NCBI RefSeq assembly: GCF_000948975.2
Contig: NZ_CP059736.1
Coordinates: 620,001-684,000 of the forward strand
Source: Thalassomonas actiniarum
GTDB taxonomy: Bacteria > Pseudomonadota > Gammaproteobacteria > Enterobacterales > Alteromonadaceae
DNA length: 64,000 bases
Direction: 5' to 3'
In this document: positions 17,779 through 26,306 of the stretch, piece after piece
Layout: every line of letters begins with the position of its first letter
How positions within the stretch are numbered: position 1 is the first letter of the stretch
Position numbers and translations under genes: made by a program
The notes under the pieces: generated by a model
Seen by the model: only the letters and a program-made list of their open reading frames with translations
Databases searched by the model: none
Told to the model about the DNA's origin: nothing

Positions 17779-18243
17779 ATGTATATGATTAAAAAAATAT
17801 TAAAGGCTATAGGTATCACCTTTTTGGTGTTGTTATCCCTCGCCCTTGTTGTGGGAATTTGGGCCGGTTATAAATCGGCAGAGTATGAAGACACGGCAGT
17901 ACCATATATGGCCCGGGCCATACCTGAAATATCCAAATGGCATCCCGAGATTATGAAGTCTTATATGGCTCCGGAAACATTAGCCGAAGTATCCGATGAA
18001 GACTTTTTAGAAATGGTAAACATACTGGCTAAAATGGGAGCGCTGATCTCAACCGAAGAGCCTGTTTTCCAAAAGGTCAACACCACTTCAACAATGCAAA
18101 CCGGTTCAATGACATTAGTGACCTATCAGGTTCCGGCAAAATATGAGCATGGAGATGCCAACTTGACCGTTGTCCTCAAAGAAAAAGGCGACTCGTTTGA
18201 AGTTTTTTATTTCCATGTCGAGTCAATGGCGCTGTTTAAGTAA
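17779..18243 (+). CDS. Membrane-anchored protein of unknown function
   Basis: The 154-residue protein has a single N-terminal membrane segment (about 11-32) and a soluble domain of about 115 residues that should face the periplasm. Starts at 17779 or 17785 (MIKKILKAIG) are both possible, and neither has a strong ribosome site. The soluble part has an alternating pattern (TLVTYQVPAKYEHGDANLTVVLKEKGDSFEVFYFHVES) like small beta-sheet domains. I do not recognise the family. Confidence 0.68.
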   Translation: MYMIKKILKAIGITFLVLLSLALVVGIWAGYKSAEYEDTAVPYMARAIPEISKWHPEIMKSYMAPETLAEVSDEDFLEMVNILAKMGALISTEEPVFQKVNTTSTMQTGSMTLVTYQVPAKYEHGDANLTVVLKEKGDSFEVFYFHVESMALFK

Positions 18244-18295
18244 GGCATACAGCAAAGCTGTGCCTAGCTGTTCAGAAATATTCTCTTTGAAAAGA

Positions 18296-18333
18296 TCGGC
18301 CAGGATGAGGCGAGCAAGCCTTTTCCCGGCCGA
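18296..18333 (-). terminator. Nested hairpin downstream of the RiPP precursor
   Basis: TCGGCC (18296-18301) and GGCCGA (18328-18333) form the outer stem with a small GGC/GCC inner stem. On the minus strand it is followed by TCTTTTC. It lies 31 bases after the precursor stop. Confidence 0.5.
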
Positions 18334-18363
18334 AATTATTTAATGCAGATATAAATCAGCACG

Positions 18364-18540
18364 TTAACAGAGATATGAAGTTTGACAGCCACAAGTTTCG
18401 GTATAAGGGCAAGTGGCGTAGTCATCGGCAGAAAAACGGGTATCACGGCCACCGGCGATCTGTGGTGTCATTGCTGCCGGCAGGGCATTTTTATCCTTTG
18501 ACAGGTTTTTTAGTTTCTTTTTATTTAATTGAAGTTTCAT
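18364..18540 (-). CDS. Putative RiPP precursor peptide (double-glycine leader, Cys-rich core)
   Basis: I place the start at the ATG at 18540, which has AAGGAAG 7 bases upstream; a longer frame to 18615 has no such site. The 58-residue product has a lysine-rich leader (MKLQLNKKKLKNLSKDKNAL), then PAAMTPQIAGG with a double-glycine cleavage motif. A 27-residue core follows, with Thr/Ser and four Cys (CPYTETCGCQTSYLC end). This leader-GG-core build is typical of ribosomal peptides that are modified and cut by a peptidase-containing ABC exporter. No modification enzyme or exporter is nearby, so it is an orphan. Lanthionine or disulfide bridging are both possible. Confidence 0.72.
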   Translation of the reverse strand: MKLQLNKKKLKNLSKDKNALPAAMTPQIAGGRDTRFSADDYATCPYTETCGCQTSYLC

Positions 18541-18597
18541 AAACGCTTCCTTTTGTTCAATGTTATTGTCCAAGCCTTTAATGGCAGGGGCAGTTAA

Positions 18598-19240
18598 GGC
18601 GTAACGATACGCCAACCTTAGTTAATCGTTTGTCTCATAAAGAATCAACCCTTTGTATTTTATATGTTTATTTTATTTGTTTTAGCTCAATAAAAAAGCT
18701 TCATTATTCTTTCCCCTTTGAAGTAGCGCATTCTTCAGGAGGAAGACCACAATCAATAGCCAGGCAAGACCAGGACAAATTATCCGGGTCAAATTTACTA
18801 AAACCACTTTTAAACAGGTGGTTTTTTTGTGTCTTTACACCACGGTAAAAAAATAGCCAGGTATGAATTTACCCTTGACTTAAAGCATTCGCCCGAAGGT
18901 AAAGGAAAACTTGTTTTTCATTGTGCTCTCTGATTTTTTCATCGCTATGGCGAAGCCGGGATATTAACGGATTCAAGGGGAGAATCGGCTCAATTGCGAG
19001 GGGAGAAAGGTGCTTTTGGGTCAGGATATTGAACCATTCCCCCATTTTTTCACTCATTTTTTGTAAAGACAGGTAACTTTATCCGGCCAAAATTTGTTCC
19101 CTGTGATCATCTTTGATTTAATCGATTAAGTTTCCGGTTTTAGCCGCGCCATTAAGCGACACTGAACAGCGGGAACCTTAGCAGGAGTGAATATTTACTT
19201 CACTATGCATCTGTAAAAATAAAGAAAAAGGAACTTAAGC
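18598..19240. other. Spacer between the RiPP precursor and the PI-PLC gene
   Basis: This gene-poor stretch holds a small hairpin (GGCGT at 18598-18602, ACGCC at 18609-18613) in the precursor's leader region and the terminator at 18801-18828. It also holds a minus-strand open frame without a start codon (ending near 18700) whose tail reads CLAIDCGLPPEECATSK. A 62-codon minus-strand frame at 18869-19057 has no ribosome site and I do not call it a gene. Confidence 0.4.
18801..18828 (+). terminator. Intrinsic terminator with T7 tail
   Basis: AAACCAC and GTGGTTT pair around a 10-base loop, followed by a run of seven T on the plus strand. This is a textbook intrinsic terminator, yet no obvious plus-strand gene precedes it, so it may end a small RNA arising after about 18660. 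Confidence 0.6.
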
Positions 19241-21022
19241 ATGAACACCTCCTTAGTAAAAGCACTTTCAGTGCTTGCCCCTGTAGTGGCGTCCACTTTG
19301 ATTTCTTCCCAGGCTGTCGCCGAAACCTGGGGAGAGCGGGCATTATTGATCCAAAATATGCTGGATAAAGATGTTCCCCTGGCGCAGAGCACCTGGGTTG
19401 GCACCCATAATTCGTTCGCCAATGCCGATGACGACGACTATCTGGATGTTAACCAGGGGGATTCGGTAAAAAACCAGCTCAGGGCCGGGGTGCGGGAAAT
19501 TGTTTTTGATGTGCATTATGCAGCCGATGTTGTCGGCGATCTGCTCAATGTCAATAAAGCGGTGCGCGTTTGCCATAACGGCGGCAGCTTTGGCGGTTGT
19601 ACCGACGGCATCACAGGTAATCGCAAATTTAAAAATGCCCTGGATGATATTGCCGAATGGCTCAATGAAGGCAACCGTGACCAGGTGGTATTGCTGAAAC
19701 TGGAATTGCAGGACAGCGCCCGCCGCAACATCAATAAGGTAGAAGACAAAATTGATAACCATATCGCCGATTATCTTTATAAACCCGAAAACAGGAGTTA
19801 TCACGGCGATCTGGATAATTCCACTGGCTGTACCGAACTGGCAACGGCACAAATCAGCAAAAAAGGCGTGTTAAATGCCGGTAAAAATGTCATCGCTTTT
19901 GTCACCGAAAGCTGTCAGAGCGATAACGGTTTTAATGATATGGTGTTTTATGGCGGCGACGCCGCTGAAGATGTCAACAGTGTTGACAAACTTACGGCCT
20001 GGAGCGCAGATGACAAGCTCAATAAAATGAGCCGGGTGAAAGATGCGGTCACCAAGAGTCAGATCCTCAGTACCAAAGATTATGCGAAAATGGTCCCGGG
20101 TAATGTCGAACAATGGCTTGATGCCGGTTTAAATATCTTTGAATTGTACGGCTTTAACGCCGCCGGCAGCGAATGGCGGGTGGATGATGAAAATGGCGTC
20201 AAGGATTATCCCGTTAACCAGGAAAACATGGTGTGGAGCTGGTCTGCCAATCAGCCGGATGACTATAACGGTGAAGACTGTGCTATGGTGCGCAGCGACG
20301 GTAAGTTTAACGACGCCCCTTGCAGCAACAGCTATCAATATGCCTGTTACAGCGATAGTACCGGTTGGTCGCTGAGCTCAGGCAACGGCAGCTGGCAGGA
20401 TGGCTTTACCGTTTGTGAAGATGCAAGTGCAGCCTTTAAAGCACCGGTAAACAAGGTGCAGCTAAATGCCCTTAATGCCGTACTTGGCGGCAGTCCTGCC
20501 TGGATTAACTATTCGGACCAGGCGATGGAAGGGGAGTGGGTGGCCAACTTTGCTTCCCTGAGCGAAGCCCAGTCGCGTTTTTACCGCACCGGTAGTGTGG
20601 TTGGCGGCACCGGCGGCAGCAGTTTTGATGATATTGAACAGCTGGCCTTAGATCAGTATCGCGACAAGCGCCGTATCACTAAAATTCAGATGAGTGCCGG
20701 TAACCGGGTGGACAAGGTTGGCTTGATTTATAGTGACGGTCAGTCGGTGTCTCACGGCGGTAACGGTTTTGACCGGGAGCTGAACTTAGGCCCGGGCGAG
20801 TATATCTATAAAGCCAGGGCCTGTGTGGATAGTAAAAACGGCTCGGACCGCATTTTTTACCTGTATTTTGAAACCAATACCGGTAAAACCCTCAGTGGCG
20901 GCAGTGAGCAGGGAGGATGCACGACGACTACGGCTTACGGCGGCTATGAAATATTTGCCATGAAAGGCCGCTCGGGTAACGAGCTCGATGCAGTGGGTTT
21001 TTACTCGCGTCAGTTTAACTAG
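19241..21022 (+). CDS. Secreted PI-PLC-like phosphodiesterase with lectin domains
   Basis: This 593-residue exported protein (signal peptide about 1-27) begins with a phosphatidylinositol-phospholipase-C X-like domain (about 30-300): WVGTHNSF with catalytic His56, IVFDVHY with His92, and RVCHNG. A C-type-lectin-like segment follows (about 310-370, with WSANQPDDYNGEDCAM, DAPCSNSYQYACYS). The C-terminal 130 residues look like a jacalin-type beta-prism lectin (FDDIEQLALDQY, ITKIQMSAGNRVDKVGLIY, GYEIFAMKGRSGNELDAVGFY). An enzyme tied to two sugar-binding modules suggests action on host or prey surfaces. The start has AAGGAAC. Domain borders are approximate. Confidence 0.85.
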   Translation: MNTSLVKALSVLAPVVASTLISSQAVAETWGERALLIQNMLDKDVPLAQSTWVGTHNSFANADDDDYLDVNQGDSVKNQLRAGVREIVFDVHYAADVVGDLLNVNKAVRVCHNGGSFGGCTDGITGNRKFKNALDDIAEWLNEGNRDQVVLLKLELQDSARRNINKVEDKIDNHIADYLYKPENRSYHGDLDNSTGCTELATAQISKKGVLNAGKNVIAFVTESCQSDNGFNDMVFYGGDAAEDVNSVDKLTAWSADDKLNKMSRVKDAVTKSQILSTKDYAKMVPGNVEQWLDAGLNIFELYGFNAAGSEWRVDDENGVKDYPVNQENMVWSWSANQPDDYNGEDCAMVRSDGKFNDAPCSNSYQYACYSDSTGWSLSSGNGSWQDGFTVCEDASAAFKAPVNKVQLNALNAVLGGSPAWINYSDQAMEGEWVANFASLSEAQSRFYRTGSVVGGTGGSSFDDIEQLALDQYRDKRRITKIQMSAGNRVDKVGLIYSDGQSVSHGGNGFDRELNLGPGEYIYKARACVDSKNGSDRIFYLYFETNTGKTLSGGSEQGGCTTTTAYGGYEIFAMKGRSGNELDAVGFYSRQFN

Positions 21023-21046
21023 GTTATCGCCATTGGTGAAGTAAAG

Positions 21047-21070
21047 CAGGGGAAGGGTGACTTTCCCCTG
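21047..21070 (+). terminator. Hairpin after the PI-PLC gene
   Basis: CAGGGGAA and TTCCCCTG pair perfectly around an 8-base loop, 25 bases after the stop codon at 21022. Likely a terminator, with only a short T-rich tail. Confidence 0.6.
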
Positions 21071-21215
21071 TTATGCTCTAGCTCTCGATGAAATCGCTGC
21101 CTTGATGTGAGCTCCACCGTGATTTTGTCGCCGTGAAGCAGCCATATCCAGGCTTGTTTTTGTGATCTTTTGTTGGTTATAGTGAAGCTTCCTTACATCA
21201 CGCTTGCCCTTATTT

Positions 21216-22226
21216 ATGGTCGAATTACCTCATTTATTGTCATCAGCGGGCAAAGATTTTCACTTGTCATCTTCTGCTTTGGCCCGGTGCCAATACTGGC
21301 TGGCACAAGTCAATTTAGATCGGGACTATCATTCTCAAATTCAGCCTATCGGCCATTTCTTTTCCCTGCTGGCCGAATATATCCGGGATCCCGACTGGGT
21401 ATGGCAACAGGGGGCCCAGCGTATGCCTTCTGATTTTAGTGTTTTCGGTATGGCCATTGCCTTAGCCGAGACCCTGCAAGAAAGCCTGCAGCTGTTAACG
21501 GAGTTCTCTTCTGCTGCTTTTCCCATATCTGTCAGCCGCACGCAAGACAGTGATTATGTATATTTTCATGTGCATTTTCCCGAGGCTTTCGTCCCAAGTT
21601 TATGGTTACATGTCAATTATGCGGTTGCCGGGTTTTGCCGGTTTCTGCAAACCTATTTTGATCTTGGCCGGGAACAAGTTGCTATCGCTATTCCTTTGCC
21701 TGAGGAGGGAGCCGGGAGCAAGACACTGCTGGCCAGGCACCTGCTGGCAATGAAGCCTTATTACGGCGCTGATGAACTGACCTTTCGCCTGCGCAGGGAA
21801 TATCTCAATATCAGCAATCTCAGGCCAGATATGACCACTAAAACCGAGCTGCTGTCTTTATGCCGGTTAAAGGTTCTGGCGTTAAAAGAATCGCCTAATT
21901 TTAGCGATAAAGTCTGCACCCTGCTGCAGGGCGATTTGGCTGCCAGTCCGTCAATGACGCAAGTGGCGGATAAATTATGCATGAGCCCGAGAAACCTGCG
22001 CAAGAAACTGGCAGATGAAAACACCACTTTTACCGCATTGCTGACCGGACTGAAAATGCGGCGGGCCAGCTATCTGCTTGAGCATAGCAGGGATAATATT
22101 GACCAGGTGGCTTTGCAAACCGGCTATCAGGATGTCGGCCATTTTCGTAAGGTTTTTAAGCTGGCGACAGGCATGACGGCAACACAATTTCGACAAACGA
22201 AAACCGGGCAGCCAATACAGCCGTAA
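21216..22226 (+). CDS. AraC-family regulator (OruR-like)
   Basis: This transcriptional regulator of about 336 residues has a helical N-terminal ligand domain of the arabinose-binding-like type found in OruR and VirF-like proteins (to about 225). Two helix-turn-helix units form the C-terminal AraC domain (MTQVADKLCMSPRNLRKKLADE, then IDQVALQTGYQDVGHFRKVFKLATGMTATQFR across about 245-325). A TTG at 21204 would add four residues; I prefer the ATG at 21216, though neither has a ribosome site. It follows the PI-PLC gene on the same strand after a terminator, so it is a separate unit. The target is unknown. Confidence 0.87.
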   Translation: MVELPHLLSSAGKDFHLSSSALARCQYWLAQVNLDRDYHSQIQPIGHFFSLLAEYIRDPDWVWQQGAQRMPSDFSVFGMAIALAETLQESLQLLTEFSSAAFPISVSRTQDSDYVYFHVHFPEAFVPSLWLHVNYAVAGFCRFLQTYFDLGREQVAIAIPLPEEGAGSKTLLARHLLAMKPYYGADELTFRLRREYLNISNLRPDMTTKTELLSLCRLKVLALKESPNFSDKVCTLLQGDLAASPSMTQVADKLCMSPRNLRKKLADENTTFTALLTGLKMRRASYLLEHSRDNIDQVALQTGYQDVGHFRKVFKLATGMTATQFRQTKTGQPIQP

Positions 22227-22267
22227 GCTTGTTTATATCTGTCTTAGCCGGTAGCTCCTGTTGTCCT

Positions 22268-22807
22268 TCACAAGTTGTCATCAAGTTTACTTTGGAAGTA
22301 ACTCATCTGGCGGTTGTAGTCGGAAGTTGACAGTAAACTCCGTTTCTTTTGGATATCGGCCATCTCCATTTTAATACCTTCTCTTCTCAGGTGGTCGGTA
22401 TGGGCTTGATCTTCCATGGCTGATTTTTGTGCCCAGGGAGATGTTCCCGGGGAATAGCTGGTTTTAAACACCGAGAGAGGGGTAAAAGGGATATCGACCG
22501 TAGTTGTTTGTCCCCCCAGGTGATCTTCTGAATGGCCGATGCCGCCTCCGAAGGTTTTCACACCAATGCCGGCGCCATAAGTCGTGTCCTGATTCATCGG
22601 CATACCGACTTTTACGCCGCCCAGACTGCCTGATGCCCCGGTATAATCACTGCCGATGCCGCGACTTGCCGACGGCCCCTCCATTTTGACATAGGAGCCA
22701 TGCTCTGAGGTAAATTGTCCGCTGCCACTTGATGCGGTATGCGAATCAATAGGTTTATAGCTGTGAGAGGGCGCTGTCGTTGAAAACTTGCTTTTAAGCC
22801 AATCCAT
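22268..22807 (-). CDS. Gly/Ser-rich soluble protein of unknown function
   Basis: I place the start at the ATG at 22807, which has GGAG upstream, rather than at 22867. The 179-residue product begins MDWLKSKFSTTAPSHS, is rich in Ser, Gly and Thr to about residue 120, and ends in a charged helical part (LRREGIKMEMADIQKKRSLL and so on). It has no signal peptide, membrane segment or cysteine. A Ser/Thr-rich, disordered start is compatible with a secreted effector, and type III genes occur in this window, but no chaperone gene is adjacent. I do not recognise the family. Confidence 0.65.
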   Translation of the reverse strand: MDWLKSKFSTTAPSHSYKPIDSHTASSGSGQFTSEHGSYVKMEGPSASRGIGSDYTGASGSLGGVKVGMPMNQDTTYGAGIGVKTFGGGIGHSEDHLGGQTTTVDIPFTPLSVFKTSYSPGTSPWAQKSAMEDQAHTDHLRREGIKMEMADIQKKRSLLSTSDYNRQMSYFQSKLDDNL

Positions 22808-23130
22808 GAGGATCTCCGGGCAGATGGAAATATAACAGAAAAATGCAAACCGGGTGCCATTCCACAAATAAGAGACAAGTTCAGTATAATTAGAGAGTTA
22901 GATTTTTAACCTTCGTACAAATGGGGCAGGGAGAGGATTGTTTTTATGTTAAGCGGCGAAAAACACCCGAGCCAGGGTAAAAAATACCCCGCTTTAACAT
23001 CACATCCCACCATCATCAATCAACTGTATCCGGGGATTATCATTATTCGCTTAAACAGGCAATTATCGGTGAGATAAAAACCGGGTTGGCGGCACATAAT
23101 CAATAAAGTAATTTTGTCGGGGTAACATTG
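22808..23130. other. Spacer with no clear gene
   Basis: I see only a 43-codon plus-strand frame from 22946 (starting MLSGEKHPSQ) with no convincing ribosome site and ordinary AT-rich sequence. No repeat or strong hairpin stands out. Confidence 0.4.
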
Positions 23131-23307
23131 ATGAGCACATTGAAAATACAAAAGCCGCTGACCGCCAGAGATGAACAGCCGTGCCTGATAAACCGGCTAA
23201 TTTCGGTGGTGGGCTGGATATCTACGCCGCTGCTCTGGCTTTATATTGTTCTTTATTTGCTTGTCTCCGGTATTAACAGTAAGTTTAAATCTGCCAAGTG
23301 GTTATAA
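23131..23307 (+). CDS. Small single-pass membrane protein
   Basis: A 58-codon frame starts at the ATG at 23131 with GGGGTAAC just upstream. After a polar start (MSTLKIQKPLTARDEQP) it has one hydrophobic segment (about residues 24-46, VVGWISTPLLWLYIVLYLLV) and a short basic tail. Size and layout fit small bacterial membrane proteins. No partner is evident; it lies 256 bases before the lipoprotein gene on the same strand. Real but unproven. Confidence 0.45.
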   Translation: MSTLKIQKPLTARDEQPCLINRLISVVGWISTPLLWLYIVLYLLVSGINSKFKSAKWL

Positions 23308-23563
23308 GAATCATGTCTTTTTAAAAAGCTGCCTATTGGTTATTTACCGAATAAACATTTGTATTTGTCCTAAATGTTGTCGGGCAAAGACCCTCTCTGT
23401 TATTAACGCCAGGCAAAAAGATTAAACAGCTCCATAACTAAAAGATGATGAAGGAAAAAGGTCTGGAAAAACATGTCAATTTTGCATATTCGTGACTAGG
23501 CTAACAAATATAAACAAATGGTTTATTAACCTGTAACTTAGCTGGTTGCTTTGGCGAAGTGAT

Positions 23564-23908
23564 ATGCATAAATACCTGTTAGCTTTCATTTTATCGGTGC
23601 CCTTAATTGGCTGTTATAACAAATGGCAAGAGCTGGAATTATATGCCGGAAAAATAGCCTGTGATGACAGCAGAACGGCTATTATCAAACGTGCAGCAAG
23701 TTATCAGGCCAAAGTATTGATAGATGATGAAAGCCAATCCGTTCAGGTAAGCAAGGGGGTTGAAACCGTTGTAATTCAGTTCGATAAAAACAATAAAATC
23801 ACCCTGGTTTCTGTTTTTCAGATTGAACTTAAATTCTTTGGCTTGCATCGACGCCAGTTAACCCCCTATATTTTACTCGACTGCTACAGTAAAAGTCTCA
23901 ACCAATAA
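23564..23908 (+). CDS. Small lipoprotein of unknown function
   Basis: I start this at the ATG at 23564 rather than the TTG at 23546, because it opens directly into a lipoprotein signal (MHKYLLAFILSVPLIGC; the lipobox is LIGC with Cys17). The 114-residue product would be lipidated on that cysteine and face the periplasm. The mature part has two more cysteines (IACDD and LLDCYS), which may form a disulfide. I do not recognise the family. Confidence 0.68.
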   Translation: MHKYLLAFILSVPLIGCYNKWQELELYAGKIACDDSRTAIIKRAASYQAKVLIDDESQSVQVSKGVETVVIQFDKNNKITLVSVFQIELKFFGLHRRQLTPYILLDCYSKSLNQ

Positions 23909-23939
23909 CGCTGACAGTAAAACTAAACGGTTTAAAGCC

Positions 23940-25079
23940 TTATTTAGCCGATTTATCACCTACGGGTTTTAACCCTGCTGGGGTTATTTGATTTAAATAG
24001 GCCTTATTAAGTCCCTGATGGTCATACTCTGAAAAGTATATCGGCAACCCGCCAAGATCCATTCTCAGCTGCTCGGCGTACCGGATAAAAGATTTATGGT
24101 TGATTTCCCCCTTGATGCTGCTCACTATGGCTGCAAATACCGCGGCATCGACATAGCCTTCCAGGGATTCATGGCTTAAAGCTTGCCCTGCCATGGCCTT
24201 TCTATAGTCTTTGACAATAGGCAACTGTGACTCATGAGGATCCTGCATCACCAGGGTCACATAAACGTTATTAAAGTATTTAAGTCGCTTGATTAACGAC
24301 TGTGCGCCGACAAAAGATAACATAACGATATGGCTGTTGATGTTGGCCGCTCTTAATTCATTGATTAACTTCGCGATGGGTTCATAAGTACCGACACAGA
24401 AAATAACCTCGGGATTAAGTTGTTTAAGACGCTCGGTGGCCAGTGCAATATCCGAGGTATTACGTTTGTACCTGAGCTGTTCGATGGCGCTGATCCCCCT
24501 GGCACTTAAAGCGTTTTTATAACCTTTACTCGCGGTCAGGCCGAAGGCATCTGCCTGGATAAATAACGCGGCTTTGGATAAGTTCAGCTGGTCGATAAAA
24601 TATTCCACCTGGGTTTCGGCTTCGGTGTAATAGCTGGCCCTGATATTAAAGATATTTTTCTTAATCGGAGATCTGAGAAAATCGGCGCCGGTATAAGGGG
24701 AAAAATAGATGATATTGTGCTCTTCCAGCAAGGGCATAATGGCTTTTGAAGTGGGGGTGCCGACATAACCGAAAAGGGCAAAAACCTTATCGTCCTCTAT
24801 CAGTTTTATCGTATTTATCACAGTGTCGTGGGGCTCATAACCGTCGTCGTAGCTGATCAGGGTAATGGGGTGCTTTCGTCCTTTCTCGCTTTGATTATAT
24901 TGTTTGAAATAAGTTTCGGCTCCTTGCCTTACCTGCAAACCGAGATTTTTTGTCGGTCCGCTCAGGGCCGTAGACATGCCCAGCTTAATTTCTGTCGACG
25001 ATAAGGTAAACGAGGCAAGCAATAAGCAGGCTGTGCTTATCAATTGAACCGGGGATAGTGGACTGTTGGTTTCTTGCAT
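23940..25079 (-). CDS. Periplasmic ligand-binding protein (branched-chain amino acid type)
   Basis: This solute-binding protein of about 379 residues belongs to the Leu/Ile/Val-binding (Peripla_BP_6) group. I start it at the ATG at 25079, which puts a signal peptide at the N-terminus (VQLISTACLLLASFTLSS); a TTG at 25187 would add 36 residues. The mature protein opens with the typical IKLGMSTALSGPTKNLG and has ISYDDGYEPHDTVINTIKLIEDDKVFALFGYVGTPTS. No transporter genes follow, so it may serve a sensor or an unlinked permease. It lies 138 bases downstream of lodB on the same strand. Confidence 0.85.
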   Translation of the reverse strand: MQETNSPLSPVQLISTACLLLASFTLSSTEIKLGMSTALSGPTKNLGLQVRQGAETYFKQYNQSEKGRKHPITLISYDDGYEPHDTVINTIKLIEDDKVFALFGYVGTPTSKAIMPLLEEHNIIYFSPYTGADFLRSPIKKNIFNIRASYYTEAETQVEYFIDQLNLSKAALFIQADAFGLTASKGYKNALSARGISAIEQLRYKRNTSDIALATERLKQLNPEVIFCVGTYEPIAKLINELRAANINSHIVMLSFVGAQSLIKRLKYFNNVYVTLVMQDPHESQLPIVKDYRKAMAGQALSHESLEGYVDAAVFAAIVSSIKGEINHKSFIRYAEQLRMDLGGLPIYFSEYDHQGLNKAYLNQITPAGLKPVGDKSAK

Positions 25080-25217
25080 ATTGACTAAAGCATGACCTAA
25101 CAGGCGAATAATTAAGACGATTAGTTTTAATATATACAAGATCTGCGGCAGGAAAGCGAATGCTGGCAACAAGTTCCGGCGGCACAAAAAACAGCTTTAT
25201 GCCTGGATGATCTCTGA

Positions 25218-26306
25218 TCAGGCTAGAGCCCCTTGCTGGCGGCGCTGCCAAAAAAGACTGTTATAACCGGCAACCTGCTCATATTGCTGGTAACGTTTAT
25301 CCAAATAGGCAAGAAAGTTCTTCTGCATCAGCTGTTGGTAGGTTTGCAGATATTGCGGCTGGTTATTGAAATAGCGCTTCAGCGCCTGGCTGGCATAAAA
25401 GGCACCGGACAGGGCAGATGTCATGCCGTAAGAGGACAGGGGATCAAAGCTGGCGGCGGCATCGCCCAAGGCCAGCCAGTTTTCCCCGATACAGTTTTGC
25501 AAGGCGGACGAATAGGCAGCGCTGCGTTTAAAGGTTGAAGTCATGGGCCTGGCGTCGGCTAACAGCGGCGCCAATAAGCTCTGTTTATTTGCCTGCGCTA
25601 ATAAGGTTTTCGGGCCATCGGGCAAAGGCAAATCGCCATCGGAGAAATAACACAAGCAGCCCCGGGTATCGGAATATTTTGCGTAGTACCACCAGCCCTG
25701 ATAATCACTGGCAATCGTGGCGGTGGCGGCCGATAACTCACTGACGCTGTGGATATGACAGCTGGTGGCGACCATTTTATCCAGCCGCTGGCTATTGATG
25801 CCCAAATGCCGGGTAAAAGCCCGGGCGCGTCCGCTGGCATCAAGCACAAACCTGGCACTGAGGCATAATTTTTCGGGATGTTTCAGCTGCAGCTGCCAGT
25901 AACCGCTGGCATCTCTTGCTATCGCCTGCAGTGAGTTTTGCCAAAACATCTCTACCTGTTGCTGCTGACAATGCTTTAACAGCATGCCATCAAAGTGCTG
26001 GCGGTTGACTATCCAGCCGGCGCCTGCCGGGCTGGTAAGCAGATGACGCTGATAACTGCTTTGCTGGCCCCAGTTCACATGATAAGCCTGTAATGATCTG
26101 TGGTTCGCCGCAATAAAGTCTTCACTTAACCCCAGGCGCTTCATGATCTTAAGGGCATCCGCCATCAGGCATTCGCCGGGTTTGAGCACATCCGGTGCCC
26201 CCCTGTCGATGATGGCAATGCGCAATCCCTGTTTGGCCAGGGCAGAGGCTGCTGCCATACCCGCGACCCCGGCACCGACTATGATGGCATCATATAAGGG
26301 CATCAA
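25218..26306 (-). CDS. lodB: LodB-like FAD-dependent oxidoreductase (CTQ maturation)
   Basis: This 362-residue flavoprotein has the FAD Rossmann motif GAGVAGMAA near residue 11 and the later GDAAASFDPLSSYGM. It resembles flavin-dependent halogenase/monooxygenase-type proteins. LodB proteins are needed to build the tryptophylquinone cofactor of LodA. Its ATG overlaps the lodA stop by four bases (ATGA), so the two are translationally coupled. The assignment rests on this pairing as much as on the sequence. Confidence 0.85.
   Translation of the reverse strand: MMPLYDAIIVGAGVAGMAAASALAKQGLRIAIIDRGAPDVLKPGECLMADALKIMKRLGLSEDFIAANHRSLQAYHVNWGQQSSYQRHLLTSPAGAGWIVNRQHFDGMLLKHCQQQQVEMFWQNSLQAIARDASGYWQLQLKHPEKLCLSARFVLDASGRARAFTRHLGINSQRLDKMVATSCHIHSVSELSAATATIASDYQGWWYYAKYSDTRGCLCYFSDGDLPLPDGPKTLLAQANKQSLLAPLLADARPMTSTFKRSAAYSSALQNCIGENWLALGDAAASFDPLSSYGMTSALSGAFYASQALKRYFNNQPQYLQTYQQLMQKNFLAYLDKRYQQYEQVAGYNSLFWQRRQQGALA

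Noticed and set aside
18869-19057. 62-codon minus-strand frame
   Set aside because: No ribosome site, no recognisable pattern and overlaps ordinary spacer.
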